A DNA stretch of 64,000 bases from Prevotella sp. (GCA_017483185.1 JAFULM010000003.1:19887-83886), one strand, 5' to 3'; positions 25,215-34,515 are shown, counted from the stretch's first letter. Numbers and translations are program-made. The notes: a model not told the origin generated them from the letters alone.

Positions 25215-27425
25215 TTAGCGGAATTCAGTAGGCGATACGCCGAACATCTCCTTGAAACGGCGGTTGAAATAGCTCGGCGACGAGAACCCGCACGTATATG
25301 CTATTTCTGATATCGTGCAGTCGCCGGCCTTTATCATCTCGGCTGCGCGGCGCAGTCGTATGGCGCGCACGAATTCGGTCGGCTTCTGGCCGGTGATGTC
25401 GGCAAACTTGCGGTAAAGGTTCGACCGGCTCATGCCCATCTCCGCGCAGAGTGTGTCGATGTCGAGCGCATTGTTGGACATGTTTGCCTCAACTACGGCC
25501 ACGGCACGTTCAATGAACTCGCGGTCGGCCGTGTTGTCCGTAATCTGTTCGGCCACTTTGTCTATCTCGGCGTCCTCCTTCCGCAGATATTCGTCGAGAC
25601 GTGCCTGCAACTCCGCCACCTTGCGCTTGGCTGTCTTGTATCGCTGAACCATGCGGTCGGCCGCCACTACCGCGGCCACAGACAGCACTATATATATAAT
25701 GTATGCCCACCACGTCTCCCACCATGCGGGCAGACGGTTGAGGCGTACGCTCACAGTCTCGTCGCGGAAGAATCCGTCGGCATCTGTGGCACGCACCTCT
25801 ACGGCGTAGCGGCCTTTGTGGAGATTGACAAAAGTGATGTGATTGTTACCGGCGTCAAGGTGTTGCCATGACCCTCCGTCCATGCGATAGGCAAACCTTA
25901 CACTGTGGGCGTTGACATGATTGAATGTTGAAAAGAACAATTCCACAATGCTGGAATTGGAAGGTATCGTTATTTCGTTATCCCGAAAAGAGTATGTCAT
26001 TTTTCCATCTATACTCGCCGCTGTCAGCGCCAGACTATGGGGAGTGTTTGTGCTGTACTCCGGATCAATGACTATACGGGCATCGGAACATGTCACGATA
26101 ATACTGACGTCATTGCTGCTGATGTCAAGAAACTGGCTCACACCGATGTTCCGGTTGCTGCAGTGCATCGTGCGCTGGCGGCCGTCGATGGTATACTCCT
26201 TTATCATCTTGTCGGTAACGAGCCACAGGTTGCCTTTGCTGTCGCATGTCATGGCGTTCACCGGATCGCCTGACTCAATGCCGGCGTCGGGGATGTCAAC
26301 GAACTTCCGATATTGCCGGTCGTAACGGAACACGTTGCCGAACCAGTCGGTCGTCCACACCGTGCCGTCTGGAGCCACGGCCAGCGCCTTGCTTTCCGTG
26401 CCGCGCTGTATTACGACTGTTTTTCCGTCATCACCGCAATATGCCAGTTCGCAGTGTGGCGTAATGAAGTATATTCCGCCGCCGGGTGCCGCCACCATCT
26501 TGCGGATGTTTCCCAGTGCTTTGGTGACAGTTACGACCGGACCTTCAACATTGCCGCAGGAGTACCGGCATCTGTACAGTCCCGTCTCGTCGCCTATGTA
26601 TAGCCATCCACCACGGCTCACGGCCACGCAGCCGATGCGCGTCCCCGCGGTCAGCAGCTTGTGCCACACTTTCGGCTGCGCCTCAATCGTCTTCGTCCAA
26701 AATACTTCCGTGTTCGTGTGGCCGATATATCCGCTGCCATCCTCAATGAAGTCGGGGCGTGTGTTGGCGAGCACCGCGGGCAACTTGGCGGGTGTTGTCT
26801 TCTCCATACCTCCGCTGTCATTCACGCGGATGCTGTTCTCCATGTTTATGCCGCCTGTCCATTCGTTGCCGTACCGGTCTGTGAAGCCGCACGTAAGCTC
26901 AGTGAACACCAGCCGGCCCGGTCCGGTCTTTCCGATGAGCCGATAGTTTCGGTCAAATGTGTAGCAGCCGTTTGACGTCTCTGCAGTGATGATGCCGTTG
27001 GCGCCGCAACTCACCACGGCCACACGCCCGTCGGGAATGTTCTTGTTCAGTTGGCGTATGGAATAGTCCTGCTTGTCAAGCACGAAGATATTCTTCCGCG
27101 TGCCGAAAATGATATTGCCGCCGGCGTCTTCACACATTGACAGGATGCCATTGCTCTGTCCGATGCGCCGCGGATTGTGGCGGTCGTTGCGGAACACGTC
27201 TATCTGATAGCCGTTGTCACGACACAGTCCACTTTCCACCGTGCCATACCACACATATCCCTCGCTGTCCTGCATCATTGTTCTTGTGCCCACCAGCGGC
27301 ATGAGGTCGCGTGTGGGCTGTAGTATTTCGATTGTGTTGCCTGCCTCTGCTATCATTATGTGAAACATGAGGATGGCAATGACAATGCTGCGGAACAGAC
27401 GTATGTCGGTGTGTGAAGCGGACAT
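25215..27425 (-). CDS. Membrane-anchored AraC-family regulator with periplasmic propeller sensor
   Basis: 736 residues. An N-terminal signal-anchor (IVIAILMFHIMIAEAG) is followed by a periplasmic region of about 500 residues with two-component-regulator propeller repeats (MMQDSEGYVWYGTVESGL, GFTDRYGNEWTGG). A Y_Y_Y-type beta domain follows (NHVNAHSVRFAYRMDGG). One membrane helix at about residue 575 (WWAYIIYIVLSVAAVVAA) and a coiled-coil linker lead to an AraC DNA-binding domain at the C-terminus (LCAEMGMSRSNLYRKFADIT, IAYTCGFSSPSYFNRRFKE). Hybrid two-component systems share this layout but also carry kinase and receiver domains, which are missing here. It would sense a glycan fragment in the periplasm and act directly on DNA. 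Confidence 0.88.
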   Translation of the reverse strand: MSASHTDIRLFRSIVIAILMFHIMIAEAGNTIEILQPTRDLMPLVGTRTMMQDSEGYVWYGTVESGLCRDNGYQIDVFRNDRHNPRRIGQSNGILSMCEDAGGNIIFGTRKNIFVLDKQDYSIRQLNKNIPDGRVAVVSCGANGIITAETSNGCYTFDRNYRLIGKTGPGRLVFTELTCGFTDRYGNEWTGGINMENSIRVNDSGGMEKTTPAKLPAVLANTRPDFIEDGSGYIGHTNTEVFWTKTIEAQPKVWHKLLTAGTRIGCVAVSRGGWLYIGDETGLYRCRYSCGNVEGPVVTVTKALGNIRKMVAAPGGGIYFITPHCELAYCGDDGKTVVIQRGTESKALAVAPDGTVWTTDWFGNVFRYDRQYRKFVDIPDAGIESGDPVNAMTCDSKGNLWLVTDKMIKEYTIDGRQRTMHCSNRNIGVSQFLDISSNDVSIIVTCSDARIVIDPEYSTNTPHSLALTAASIDGKMTYSFRDNEITIPSNSSIVELFFSTFNHVNAHSVRFAYRMDGGSWQHLDAGNNHITFVNLHKGRYAVEVRATDADGFFRDETVSVRLNRLPAWWETWWAYIIYIVLSVAAVVAADRMVQRYKTAKRKVAELQARLDEYLRKEDAEIDKVAEQITDNTADREFIERAVAVVEANMSNNALDIDTLCAEMGMSRSNLYRKFADITGQKPTEFVRAIRLRRAAEMIKAGDCTISEIAYTCGFSSPSYFNRRFKEMFGVSPTEFR

Positions 27426-27485
27426 AAATGTCGGTGTTATGTTAGAATCTGCCTTTTATCAGTATGTGATATGCCTCATAATCAT

Positions 27486-30400
27486 CTATTCCAGCTCCGC
27501 CTTAAGGAACCGCGGGGTATATCCCTTCGTACTTTCGGCCACCTCCTCGGGCGTTCCCGTCGACAGCACCTCGCCACCACCGCGTCCGCCCTCGGGTCCC
27601 ATGTCGATGATGTGGTCGGCCAGTTTGATGACGTCGAGGTTGTGCTCGATGATTATCACCGTATTGCCACGGTCGACGAGGCGGCCTATCACCTCCATGA
27701 GGATGCGGATATCCTCGAAGTGGAGTCCTGTGGTAGGCTCGTCAAGGATGTAGAGTGTGCGGCCGGTGTCCTTCTTGCTCAGCTCCGTGGCCAGCTTCAC
27801 GCGCTGACTCTCGCCTCCAGAGAGCGTCGTGGAGGGCTGTCCGAGCTTGATGTAGCCGAGGCCGACGTCCTGGATGGTCTTTATCTTGCGCAGTATGTCG
27901 GGCACGTTCTCGAAGAACTCCACGGCCTGATTGATCGTCATGTCGAGTACGTCGGCGATGCTCTTGCCCTTGTATCGCACTTCAAGCGTCTCACGGTTGT
28001 AGCGCTTGCCGTGGCAAACCTCGCAGGGCACCATCACGTCGGGCAGGAAGTTCATCTCTATTGTCTTATAACCGTTACCGCCGCAGGCTTCGCAGCGTCC
28101 GCCTTTCACGTTGAATGAGAAGCGACCCGGCTTGTATCCGCGTATCTTCGCTTCGGGCAGATTGACGAAGAGCGAGCGTATGTCGCTGAACACGCCCGTA
28201 TATGTGGCGGGATTTGAGCGCGGCGTGCGGCCCAACGGGCTTTGGTCGACGTTGACAACCTTGTCGATATGCTCCAGTCCCTCGATGGTGTCGTAGGCCA
28301 TCGGCTTCTTCAGCGAACGGTAGAAGTGCTGCGAGAGGATGGGCTGGAGCGTCTCGTTGACAAGCGTCGACTTGCCCGAACCGCTCACGCCCGTCACCAC
28401 AATCAGCTTGCCGAGGGGAAACTCCACGTCCACGTGTTTCAGATTGTTGCCCGACGCACCGCGAATCCACAGGCTCTTGCCGTTGCCCGGGCGCCGTGTC
28501 GGGGGTACGGCTATTTGGGTCTGGCCGGTGATATATGGGATGGTGAGGGAACGCCCCCCTCTGTCCCCCCTAAGGGGGGATGACTGGTGTGCCTCCGAGG
28601 AGGGAGTAGGGAGGAGGGAGGAGGGAGAAATGCTTTCTGCATCATCCACATTATGATTCTCTTCCGCCTCTTTCAAACAACCTTCTTCCGCCTCGTTCAA
28701 TCCGCAGGCTTTCCCCCCTTGGGGGGATGCAAGGGGGGCCATGCCCGTCGGCGGCGCTCCCTGATATACCACCTCACCACCTTTGCGTCCTGCCTTGGGA
28801 CCGATGTCGATGAGCCAGTCGGCGGCGAGCATCATGTCCTTGTCGTGCTCGACGACTATGACGGTGTTGCCGATGTCGCGCAATTCCTTGAGAGAACGTA
28901 TCAGGCGTTCGTTGTCGCGCTGATGAAGACCGATGCTCGGCTCGTCGAGGATGTAGAGCACGTTGACGAGCTGCGACCCGATCTGCGTCGCGAGACGTAT
29001 GCGCTGGCTCTCACCGCCCGACAGCGTAGCCGACTGACGGTTGAGCGACAAGTAGTCGAGACCCACTTCGAGCAGGAAGTCGACGCGCGTACGTATCTCT
29101 TTCAGTATCTCTTCGGCTATCTGACGCTGCTGATTGTCGAGGTGCTCCTCAACGTGGTCGAGCCAGTCGCGCAGCTCGGCGATGTCCATGTCGGCCAGTT
29201 CGGCGATGTTCTTGTCCCACACGCGGTATGAAAGAGCCTCGCGGTTGAGTCGTTTGCCGTGACATTCCGGACACTGGCAGACGGCCATGAACTGGTCTGC
29301 CCATTTCTGTACAGTCGCCGAGTCGTCGCTGTCGATGACCGTGCGCAGATATTTCACCACGCCGTCGAACGCAACGAAATAGTCGCTTGACGTCTTCACG
29401 AGGTCCTTGTCTATGCGCACGTTCTCCAGCGAGCCGTAGAGAATCTCGCTCATCGCCTCGTCCGGTATGTCGCAGACGGGCGTCTTCAGGTCGCAGTCAT
29501 ACTTCTTCAATATGGCGTCAATCTGCCAGAACACCATCTGGTTCTTATACTTCCCTAATGGCACAATTGCCCCGGCGTGTATGCTCAGCCGCCGGTCGGG
29601 GATGACCTTGTTGAGGTCAATCTCGTTGATCTGTCCCAGTCCCTTGCAGTGTGGACAGGCGCCCTGCGGCGAGTTGAACGAGAAGTTGTTCGGGGCCGGG
29701 TCGCTGTAGGATATGCCTGTCGTGGGGCACATCAGACGCTTTGAGAAATACTTCGCTTCGTCCGTCTCCTTGTCCAATATCATTATCAGTCCGTCGCCCT
29801 GCTTCATGGCCGTGGCCACGGTCTTGCGCAGTCGCTCGTCGTCCTTGTCCTTCGGCTGCACCTGCATCTTGTCTATGACCACCTCGATGTCGTGGTTCTT
29901 GTAGCGGTCGGTCTTCATGCCGCGGGTGATTTCCTTCACCTCACCGTCGATGCGCACGTACAGATAGCCCTTCTTGCGCATGCTCTCGAACAGCTCGCGA
30001 TAGTGGCCCTTGCGGCTGCGCACGAGTGGGGCGAGTATGAAAATCTTGCGGCCGGCATATTTGTCGGTTATCATCTCGAGCACACGTTCCTCCGTATATT
30101 TCACCATCTCCTCGCCCGTGACATAGCTGTATGCCCGTCCGGCCCGTGCGAAGAGCAGACGCATGAAGTCATAGACTTCCGTCGTCGTGCCGACGGTGGA
30201 GCGCGGATTCTTGTTGGTGGTCTTCTGCTCGATGCTTATCACGGGGCTGAGTCCCGTGATTTTGTCTACATCGGGGCGTTCCATGCCGCCGAGAAAATTG
30301 CGAGCGTAAGCGGAAAAAGTCTCGATGTAGCGTCGTTGTCCTTCGGCAAAAATAGTATCGAAAGCCAGCGATGACTTTCCCGACCCCGACAGTCCCGTGA

Positions 30401-30509
30401 TCACGGTCAGACTGTTGCGCGGTATCTCTACGTCTATATTTTTGAGGTTGTGCACGCGGGCACCCCACACGTTGATTTTTTTGTCTTCTCTTTGCATTGT
30501 TTTCATCAT
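27486..30509 (-). CDS. uvrA: Excinuclease ABC subunit A with an in-frame repeat insertion
   Basis: 1007 residues, about 65 longer than usual for Bacteroidetes UvrA. It has two ABC ATPase modules: P-loops GLSGSGKSS near residue 40 and GVSGSGKST in the second half; signatures [12 protein letters not shown] and [12 protein letters not shown]; and zinc-finger cysteines in CPHCKGLG and [12 protein letters not shown] / [10 protein letters not shown]. UvrA recognises bulky DNA damage in nucleotide excision repair. Between the two modules, after [11 protein letters not shown], lies a low-complexity insert of about 65 residues (roughly 589-654) coded by a dispersed repeat; the frame and all catalytic motifs remain intact. 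The start may be the inner ATG at 30497 (MQREDKK). Confidence 0.95.
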   Translation of the reverse strand: MMKTMQREDKKINVWGARVHNLKNIDVEIPRNSLTVITGLSGSGKSSLAFDTIFAEGQRRYIETFSAYARNFLGGMERPDVDKITGLSPVISIEQKTTNKNPRSTVGTTTEVYDFMRLLFARAGRAYSYVTGEEMVKYTEERVLEMITDKYAGRKIFILAPLVRSRKGHYRELFESMRKKGYLYVRIDGEVKEITRGMKTDRYKNHDIEVVIDKMQVQPKDKDDERLRKTVATAMKQGDGLIMILDKETDEAKYFSKRLMCPTTGISYSDPAPNNFSFNSPQGACPHCKGLGQINEIDLNKVIPDRRLSIHAGAIVPLGKYKNQMVFWQIDAILKKYDCDLKTPVCDIPDEAMSEILYGSLENVRIDKDLVKTSSDYFVAFDGVVKYLRTVIDSDDSATVQKWADQFMAVCQCPECHGKRLNREALSYRVWDKNIAELADMDIAELRDWLDHVEEHLDNQQRQIAEEILKEIRTRVDFLLEVGLDYLSLNRQSATLSGGESQRIRLATQIGSQLVNVLYILDEPSIGLHQRDNERLIRSLKELRDIGNTVIVVEHDKDMMLAADWLIDIGPKAGRKGGEVVYQGAPPTGMAPLASPQGGKACGLNEAEEGCLKEAEENHNVDDAESISPSSLLPTPSSEAHQSSPLRGDRGGRSLTIPYITGQTQIAVPPTRRPGNGKSLWIRGASGNNLKHVDVEFPLGKLIVVTGVSGSGKSTLVNETLQPILSQHFYRSLKKPMAYDTIEGLEHIDKVVNVDQSPLGRTPRSNPATYTGVFSDIRSLFVNLPEAKIRGYKPGRFSFNVKGGRCEACGGNGYKTIEMNFLPDVMVPCEVCHGKRYNRETLEVRYKGKSIADVLDMTINQAVEFFENVPDILRKIKTIQDVGLGYIKLGQPSTTLSGGESQRVKLATELSKKDTGRTLYILDEPTTGLHFEDIRILMEVIGRLVDRGNTVIIIEHNLDVIKLADHIIDMGPEGGRGGGEVLSTGTPEEVAESTKGYTPRFLKAELE
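28553..28738. repeat. CCCCC/GGGGG inverted-repeat element inside uvrA
   Basis: The left end (28553-28580) reads CCCCCCTCTGTCCCCCCTAA then GGGGGGA. The right end (28709-28738) is its approximate reverse complement, TCCCCCCTTGGGGGGATGCA then AGGGGGG. Between them are purine-rich GGAGGGAGGAGGG and a duplicated CTTCCGCCTCTTTCAA-like unit. The element keeps the uvrA frame open. Similar ends occur at 63624/63870 and 57570. Confidence 0.75.
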
Positions 30510-30562
30510 TCTTTCCTGAACGACAATTCTTCAGCCCTGTCCGTTCAAGCCATCTCGGAGCA

Positions 30563-31252
30563 TCATTGATTTGTTCCCTCCTCGATGTAGTCTCTCAGCA
30601 CGTTGACATCGCGCTTGATTTCATACTTCTTTCCGTCGGCCCCTTTGGCCTTGACAAGCACATAATAGACGCCGGCTTTCACCTTCGCACCATGATACGT
30701 GCCATCCCATCCACCGTCGATGTCGCTCCATTCATAGAGTTTCTGTCCCCAGCGGTTGAATATGTAAGCCTTAAACTCAATGATGCTTTTGTGTGTGCTT
30801 TTGGCCTTATAGATGTCGTTGACACCGTCTCCATTTGGTGAAAAGGCGTTTGGCATCTCGAGCACGCTCGTGCTGATGCTGATGCGGATGGTGGAGATCA
30901 GCTCCGGCTCTTCGTCGCCGCCGTAGCTGACGTAGAGCGAGACGTTGGTCGTTCCGGATTCGACAAATTCAAATTCCGTCTCTTCCGCATATCTTGTTAT
31001 GTATGCGTCGCGGCTGCCGTCCTTGACGAACCGCCACTCGTATGACGGCACGATGCCCTCGTCGATGTTTGTCGGGTTGGCGCGGAAGACGACCCGCAGC
31101 GGCGCCTGTGCGTCGTCTATGGCCTCAGTCTCCTCGCGTTGCTCGCCGTCTATGGTATAATAGGCAGTGGGTGTGAAGTCAGCCAGCACCGCAACCGGTA
31201 TCATCATGACCAGTGCGAGGGCTATGATAATCCTTGTTCTCATAATAGTCAT
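30563..31252 (-). CDS. Short secreted protein with CHU_C / type-B gliding-motility C-terminal domain
   Basis: 229 residues with a signal peptide (to about residue 24, AVLA-D). A PKD-like beta domain is in the middle (VFRANPTNIDEGIVPSYEWR, LYVSYGGDEE). The C-terminal domain has the CHU_C hallmarks PNAFSPNGDGVNDIYK, FNRWGQKLYEW and GWDGTYHGAKVKAGVYYVLV. In Bacteroidetes this domain is a type-IX secretion substrate tag. Usually it ends very large adhesins; here almost the whole protein is the tag. A second ATG (31243) is an equally good start. A TAACTTTG box lies 27 bases upstream. Confidence 0.85.
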   Translation of the reverse strand: MTIMRTRIIIALALVMMIPVAVLADFTPTAYYTIDGEQREETEAIDDAQAPLRVVFRANPTNIDEGIVPSYEWRFVKDGSRDAYITRYAEETEFEFVESGTTNVSLYVSYGGDEEPELISTIRISISTSVLEMPNAFSPNGDGVNDIYKAKSTHKSIIEFKAYIFNRWGQKLYEWSDIDGGWDGTYHGAKVKAGVYYVLVKAKGADGKKYEIKRDVNVLRDYIEEGTNQ

Positions 31253-31278
31253 ATATATAATTATGTTATGTAACGTGC

Positions 31279-31286
31279 AAAGTTAC
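31279..31286 (-). promoter_or_regulatory. Promoter -7 box of the CHU_C-domain gene
   Basis: The minus strand reads TAACTTTG followed by C, 27 bases before the ATG. Confidence 0.6.
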
Positions 31287-31350
31287 ATAGAATTTTCCGA
31301 TTTTTGTGTTGCAGAGGCTATAAATATGAAAGAAGCAAGGTTGGTCTCTG

Positions 31351-31554
31351 TCAGTCAAAATAGTCGTACTGATTGGAGAAGAAGTCCTCAATCTGGCTTA
31401 TCAGATTCTCATTTGCTTTGAGCGCATCGTTGTTTATCAGCATATATGCGCTTTTTTCAATATTTTCTTTGTGATAAAAATGCTTATCTAAAATACCTTT
31501 ATTATCCCCCTGTACTTTCATTATATGATAAAGGGGATACGCACTTTCTAACAT
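31351..31554 (-). CDS. Small hypothetical ORF (second of a coupled pair) or 3' half of a frameshifted gene
   Basis: 67 codons; the product is soluble and rich in Asn, Lys and Tyr (GDNKGILDKHFYHKENIEK, ENLISQIEDFFSNQ). I do not recognise a family. Its ATG overlaps the stop of the upstream ORF in TAATG, so it is either translated by reinitiation or it is the continuation of that ORF after a frameshift. Local GC content is clearly lower than in the flanking genes. Confidence 0.4.
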   Translation of the reverse strand: MLESAYPLYHIMKVQGDNKGILDKHFYHKENIEKSAYMLINNDALKANENLISQIEDFFSNQYDYFD

Positions 31555-31709
31555 TACAGCAAATAAGAATATACAGAAATTCGCCTCTTAGAAAGTTCTT
31601 CCTTTGACACATCAGACAACACAAAGGGTTTGTTAAAACCCTTTGAGACATCTGCATTGCCGGTATATTGACCGTTTTCCTTTCCTCTTTCAAAAAAAAT
31701 ATCACCCAT
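31554..31709 (-). CDS. Small hypothetical ORF (first of a coupled pair)
   Basis: 51 codons starting at ATG 31709, with product MGDIFFERGKENGQYTGN continuing to KEELSKRRISVYSYLL. A good TACATTTG promoter box lies 28 bases upstream. It ends in TAA that shares one base with the next ATG. No family is recognised. Together with the following ORF it would make a soluble protein of about 118 residues if a single-base frameshift is assumed. Confidence 0.4.
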   Translation of the reverse strand: MGDIFFERGKENGQYTGNADVSKGFNKPFVLSDVSKEELSKRRISVYSYLL

Positions 31710-31736
31710 AGCTCAAGGCTTTAAATGAATATGGTG

Positions 31737-31744
31737 CAAATGTA
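31737..31744 (-). promoter_or_regulatory. Promoter -7 box of the small ORF pair
   Basis: The minus strand reads TACATTTG followed by C, in an AT-rich stretch between the DUF418 gene and the small ORFs. Confidence 0.5.
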
Positions 31745-31850
31745 ATAATAAAAAAACAATTACCAAAACAAACGAATGAAAATATTGGGAATAGTCAATA
31801 TTTATATATTGCCTGCGGTGTGTTTCATTTGCATTATTCACGTGTTTTCG

Positions 31851-33026
31851 TTACCGCCCAGTCCCGATCCACGTCAACTTGTGCCAGATGTGTTCCAGCG
31901 GACCCTGCTTGTGCGTTCCGAACCACCATTTGCAGAAGCGGACTTGTAGCACGAATATGGCGACGGCGACCACGAGGCTCAACGTGTAGCCGCAATAGGG
32001 TGCGAGATAGAGACCGAACGGGAAGTAGATGAGCGCACCGATTACGGACTGCGCGAGGTAGTTGGTGAGACTCATACGGCCGTAGTAGCGCAGATCGGTG
32101 GTCATATCCCGGAATCGCCGGCTCTGATAGAGGAGTACAAATGAAGATATGATAATCATCGTGAAAGCCAGATTCTGCCACATGGAGAACGCCGTACCCG
32201 CCGTCCGTTGTATCGCATGGTCGCTTCCCATAATCAAGGCGCGCAGTGTGTATAGCGGAGCAAACGCCACAGCCGATGTGATGAGCACCTTTGTCCACAG
32301 ACGCAAGTTCTTGTCCGACGGGACAAACATCTGCTTTCTGCCGATGAAGAAGCCGAGCAGAAAAAGCCCCACCGTCTGTGATATGCGTCCGACGTTGAAA
32401 GCCCATGCCAGACTGACCTTCTGACCTAAGGTGATATTCATCAGGATAAAGTCACGGAAGTTTCCCGCTTTCGTACATTCCGCTATTTCGGCGTACATCT
32501 CTTCCAGACCGAAATAGGGCATGCGGTGGCCGGGCTTCAGCAGACCGGCAATGTAGTGATACCACTCAAAAGGCTGTAAGAAGAACAGCACGGCTATGCA
32601 CAACACCGCCTTGTCGCTCAGATTGCGTGTGAGAAAAAGCACTATGCTGACGGTAGCAAACAGCAACAGTACGTCGCCCGCCGGGAAGAAAGCCGCATTG
32701 AGCGTGGCGAAGCCTGTCAGCCAAATCATCCTCCACAAGAAGCGGTAGCCGAAATCGCCTCCGCGCTTCCTCTGATTGTTCATCTGTATGTAGAACGTGA
32801 AACCGAAAAGCATGGCGAATATGGCGTAAGCTTTGCCGGAGAACAGCGTGAAGACGACCTCAAACACACCGGCATCCAAGGCGTTCAGCCACGCCGGTGA
32901 GTTTGTCGGATATACGGGGAAGATGAAGTGATCCAGACTGTGGACCATCAGAATGGCCATCACGGCAAATCCTCTCAGGGCGTCCACCATCTCTATGCGC
33001 GGACTCTTTTTCGTGTTTTGTTCCAT
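31851..33026 (-). CDS. DUF418-domain membrane protein
   Basis: 391 residues with about nine to ten membrane helices. It opens with IEMVDALRGFAVMAILMVH, the typical N-terminal motif of the DUF418/acyltransferase-3-like group. The C-terminal DUF418 part contains YYGRMSLTNYLAQSVIGAL and ends with FCKWWFGTHKQGPLEHIWH. The family is widespread and of unknown function, perhaps moving or modifying cell-surface molecules. It is monocistronic: a TACCTTTG box lies about 105 bases upstream and a long repeat-filled region follows upstream of that. Confidence 0.9.
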   Translation of the reverse strand: MEQNTKKSPRIEMVDALRGFAVMAILMVHSLDHFIFPVYPTNSPAWLNALDAGVFEVVFTLFSGKAYAIFAMLFGFTFYIQMNNQRKRGGDFGYRFLWRMIWLTGFATLNAAFFPAGDVLLLFATVSIVLFLTRNLSDKAVLCIAVLFFLQPFEWYHYIAGLLKPGHRMPYFGLEEMYAEIAECTKAGNFRDFILMNITLGQKVSLAWAFNVGRISQTVGLFLLGFFIGRKQMFVPSDKNLRLWTKVLITSAVAFAPLYTLRALIMGSDHAIQRTAGTAFSMWQNLAFTMIIISSFVLLYQSRRFRDMTTDLRYYGRMSLTNYLAQSVIGALIYFPFGLYLAPYCGYTLSLVVAVAIFVLQVRFCKWWFGTHKQGPLEHIWHKLTWIGTGR

Positions 33027-33132
33027 TTTTTGTCGTTCGTTGAAGTCGGCATTGGCGAATTGCCGTCAAGTGCAAATGTTCCAGCGGAAGAAGTTTTGTT
33101 TAAAAATATACGATGTGATACCGTTTCGTCTG

Positions 33133-33140
33133 CAAAGGTA
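33133..33140 (-). promoter_or_regulatory. Promoter -7 box of the DUF418 gene
   Basis: The minus strand reads TACCTTTG followed by C, about 105 bases before the start codon, giving a leader of around 100 bases. Confidence 0.55.
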
Positions 33141-33361
33141 CATTTAAGTTTAAGAAAATCCAAGAGGGAAACGGAAAAAGTATGGTAGCGACCACTTCCG
33201 TGCCAACTTCCGTGCCAACTGATTTGACCGGCCGATTAGGTTTATATACACGATTGGTTGGGTGGCCGGCCAGTGACTTCAGGCGGTTGTGACTCAGCTT
33301 TGTCGCTCGTTTTTATGATGCACGTCTGTTTGCGACATGTTTTATGTTCATATCCAATCGT

Positions 33362-33749
33362 GAAGTGTTAAAAACTCAGAATTATCATGACAAAATGCTC
33401 GCAAAATTTGCGTGGCCTTGAAATTTCAGTCTTTCGGGTCGAAATTTGCGATTTTTGAGCGATTTCTGTAAGTCGTTGTTATAGAGCGGGTTGCGTTTTG
33501 TTGCTTTGAAACGGCAATTTTGTCGGTTTGCCGTAAGGGCCCCGCGGCATCGCAACGGGGCCGCCGTTGCATGATGACGGGGCTGCCGTTGCAACATGGC
33601 GGCGTGCTCGTTGCGACCCCGTAAGGGCCCCGTTGCTCGGAAGGAGGTCGGACGACGGATGGAAATGGAGTGAAAATGTCAAGATATTTGCTTATTTTTG
33701 CTTAAACTTCTGAAATCGGAAGTGTTAAATTTTTGATATTATTATGACA
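33362..33749 (-). repeat. 388-bp repeat element A, copy 2 (inverted relative to copy 1)
   Basis: Reverse complement of the element at 20888-21274 with high identity, especially in the terminal 30-base direct repeats (33362-33391 and 33720-33749) and the module array. It is part of the 1.5-kb gene-free region 33027-34547, which also holds a cruciform repeat and a TAGGGACATA-type hairpin; 33150-33361 shows nothing recognisable. Confidence 0.85.
33527..33636 (-). repeat. Array of five 22-bp palindromic modules (in element A copy 2)
   Basis: Exactly 110 bases. The modules on the minus strand are in the same order as in copy 1: GCAACGGGGCCCTTACGG, GCAACGAGCACGCCG, GCAACGGCAGCCCCGT, GCAACGGCGGCCCCGTTGC and GCCGCGGGGCCCTTACGGC, each filling a 22-base slot. 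Confidence 0.85.
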
Positions 33750-33797
33750 AGAAAGAGTGTCTTCCGAAAGCCCGAAGGCCTCACCCCGGCCCTCCCA

Positions 33798-34124
33798 AAG
33801 CTACTCTCTGCACACATCTTTTGTCTTATTGGAAACAACGTAACAAGCTCATTTGGACGTCTTTAAGTGTGGTAATCTCAGTCCCCTTCTTTGCAAGGAG
33901 GGATTAGGGGTGGTTGATGATAACTTATTGAAAATCATTATTTTGAATGACCGCGAATGACTAACCACCCTTAACCCCTCCTTCGGAAGGAGGGGAGTGA
34001 GAATACCCCACTTAAAGACGTCCAAATGAGCATGCTATGTCAGTATAAAACCCGGGATAAAGATGTGTGCAGAGAGTAGCTCCCCAAGGGGGTGCCTACG
34101 AGATGGGTGCTCTCTGCACACATC
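33798..34124. repeat. Outer repeat around cruciform copy 2
   Basis: AAGCTACTCTCTGCACACAT at 33798-33821 is mirrored by 34059-34081 (GATGTGTGCAGAGAGTAGCT) and repeated again in direct orientation at 34109-34124 (GCTCTCTGCACACATC). The first two enclose the cruciform core; the third makes an extra small stem with the second. Confidence 0.7.
33847..34031. repeat. Long cruciform repeat, copy 2
   Basis: Left arm 33847-33915 and right arm 33963-34031 are complementary over about 69 bases with several mismatches. The core contains CTTTAAGTG and CCCCTCCTTCGGAAGGAGGGG-like sequence; the loop resembles copies 1 and 3. Outer arm sequence GCTCATTTGGACG is unique to this locus. Confidence 0.8.
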
Positions 34125-34202
34125 GTTATTCCTGTTGGCAAATGAACAACATTGTCGGCAGAAGTAGGGTTGACCCTACTTTGTGATTTATGATTTATTT
34201 AT

Positions 34203-34454
34203 ATTGCTGTCCGGTAAAAAAAATAACAGAACTCATATCTATCACAAATACATCATGTTACATCAGTTTTGCCAAAAAGGGGCTTTCCTCCTACCATACA
34301 TCTGAAAAGCCCAATCTGTTGTAGGGACATAGTCTTGTCTTTGTCCGCAAGAAAAAGATTGGATATCAATATGTTATTTGCGGACAAAGACAAGACTATG
34401 TCCCTACAACAGATTGAGCATGCCGTACGGAAATCTGTTTTACCGGACAGCAAT
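34203..34454. repeat. TAGGGACATA-type inverted repeat, copy 2, with a second outer stem
   Basis: Inner stem 34312-34350 / 34377-34416 is about 39 bp and includes GTAGGGACATAGTCTTGTC. Here the locus-specific CAATCTGTT extends the stem outwards. An outer 17-bp stem, ATTGCTGTCCGGTAAAA (34203-34219) with its complement at 34438-34454, surrounds it. The structure lies just upstream of the LysM gene promoter. Confidence 0.75.
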
Positions 34455-34515
34455 AATTTATTTATCCAAAGCCAACCTTTTGCGGCAATCTGTGGGTTAT
34501 TCCGCTTTTTTTCTG

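Noticed and set aside
33781-34130. Possible insertion sequence in the 1.5-kb gene-free region
   Set aside because: Only non-coding inverted repeats are present; no transposase frame, intact or broken, could be found.
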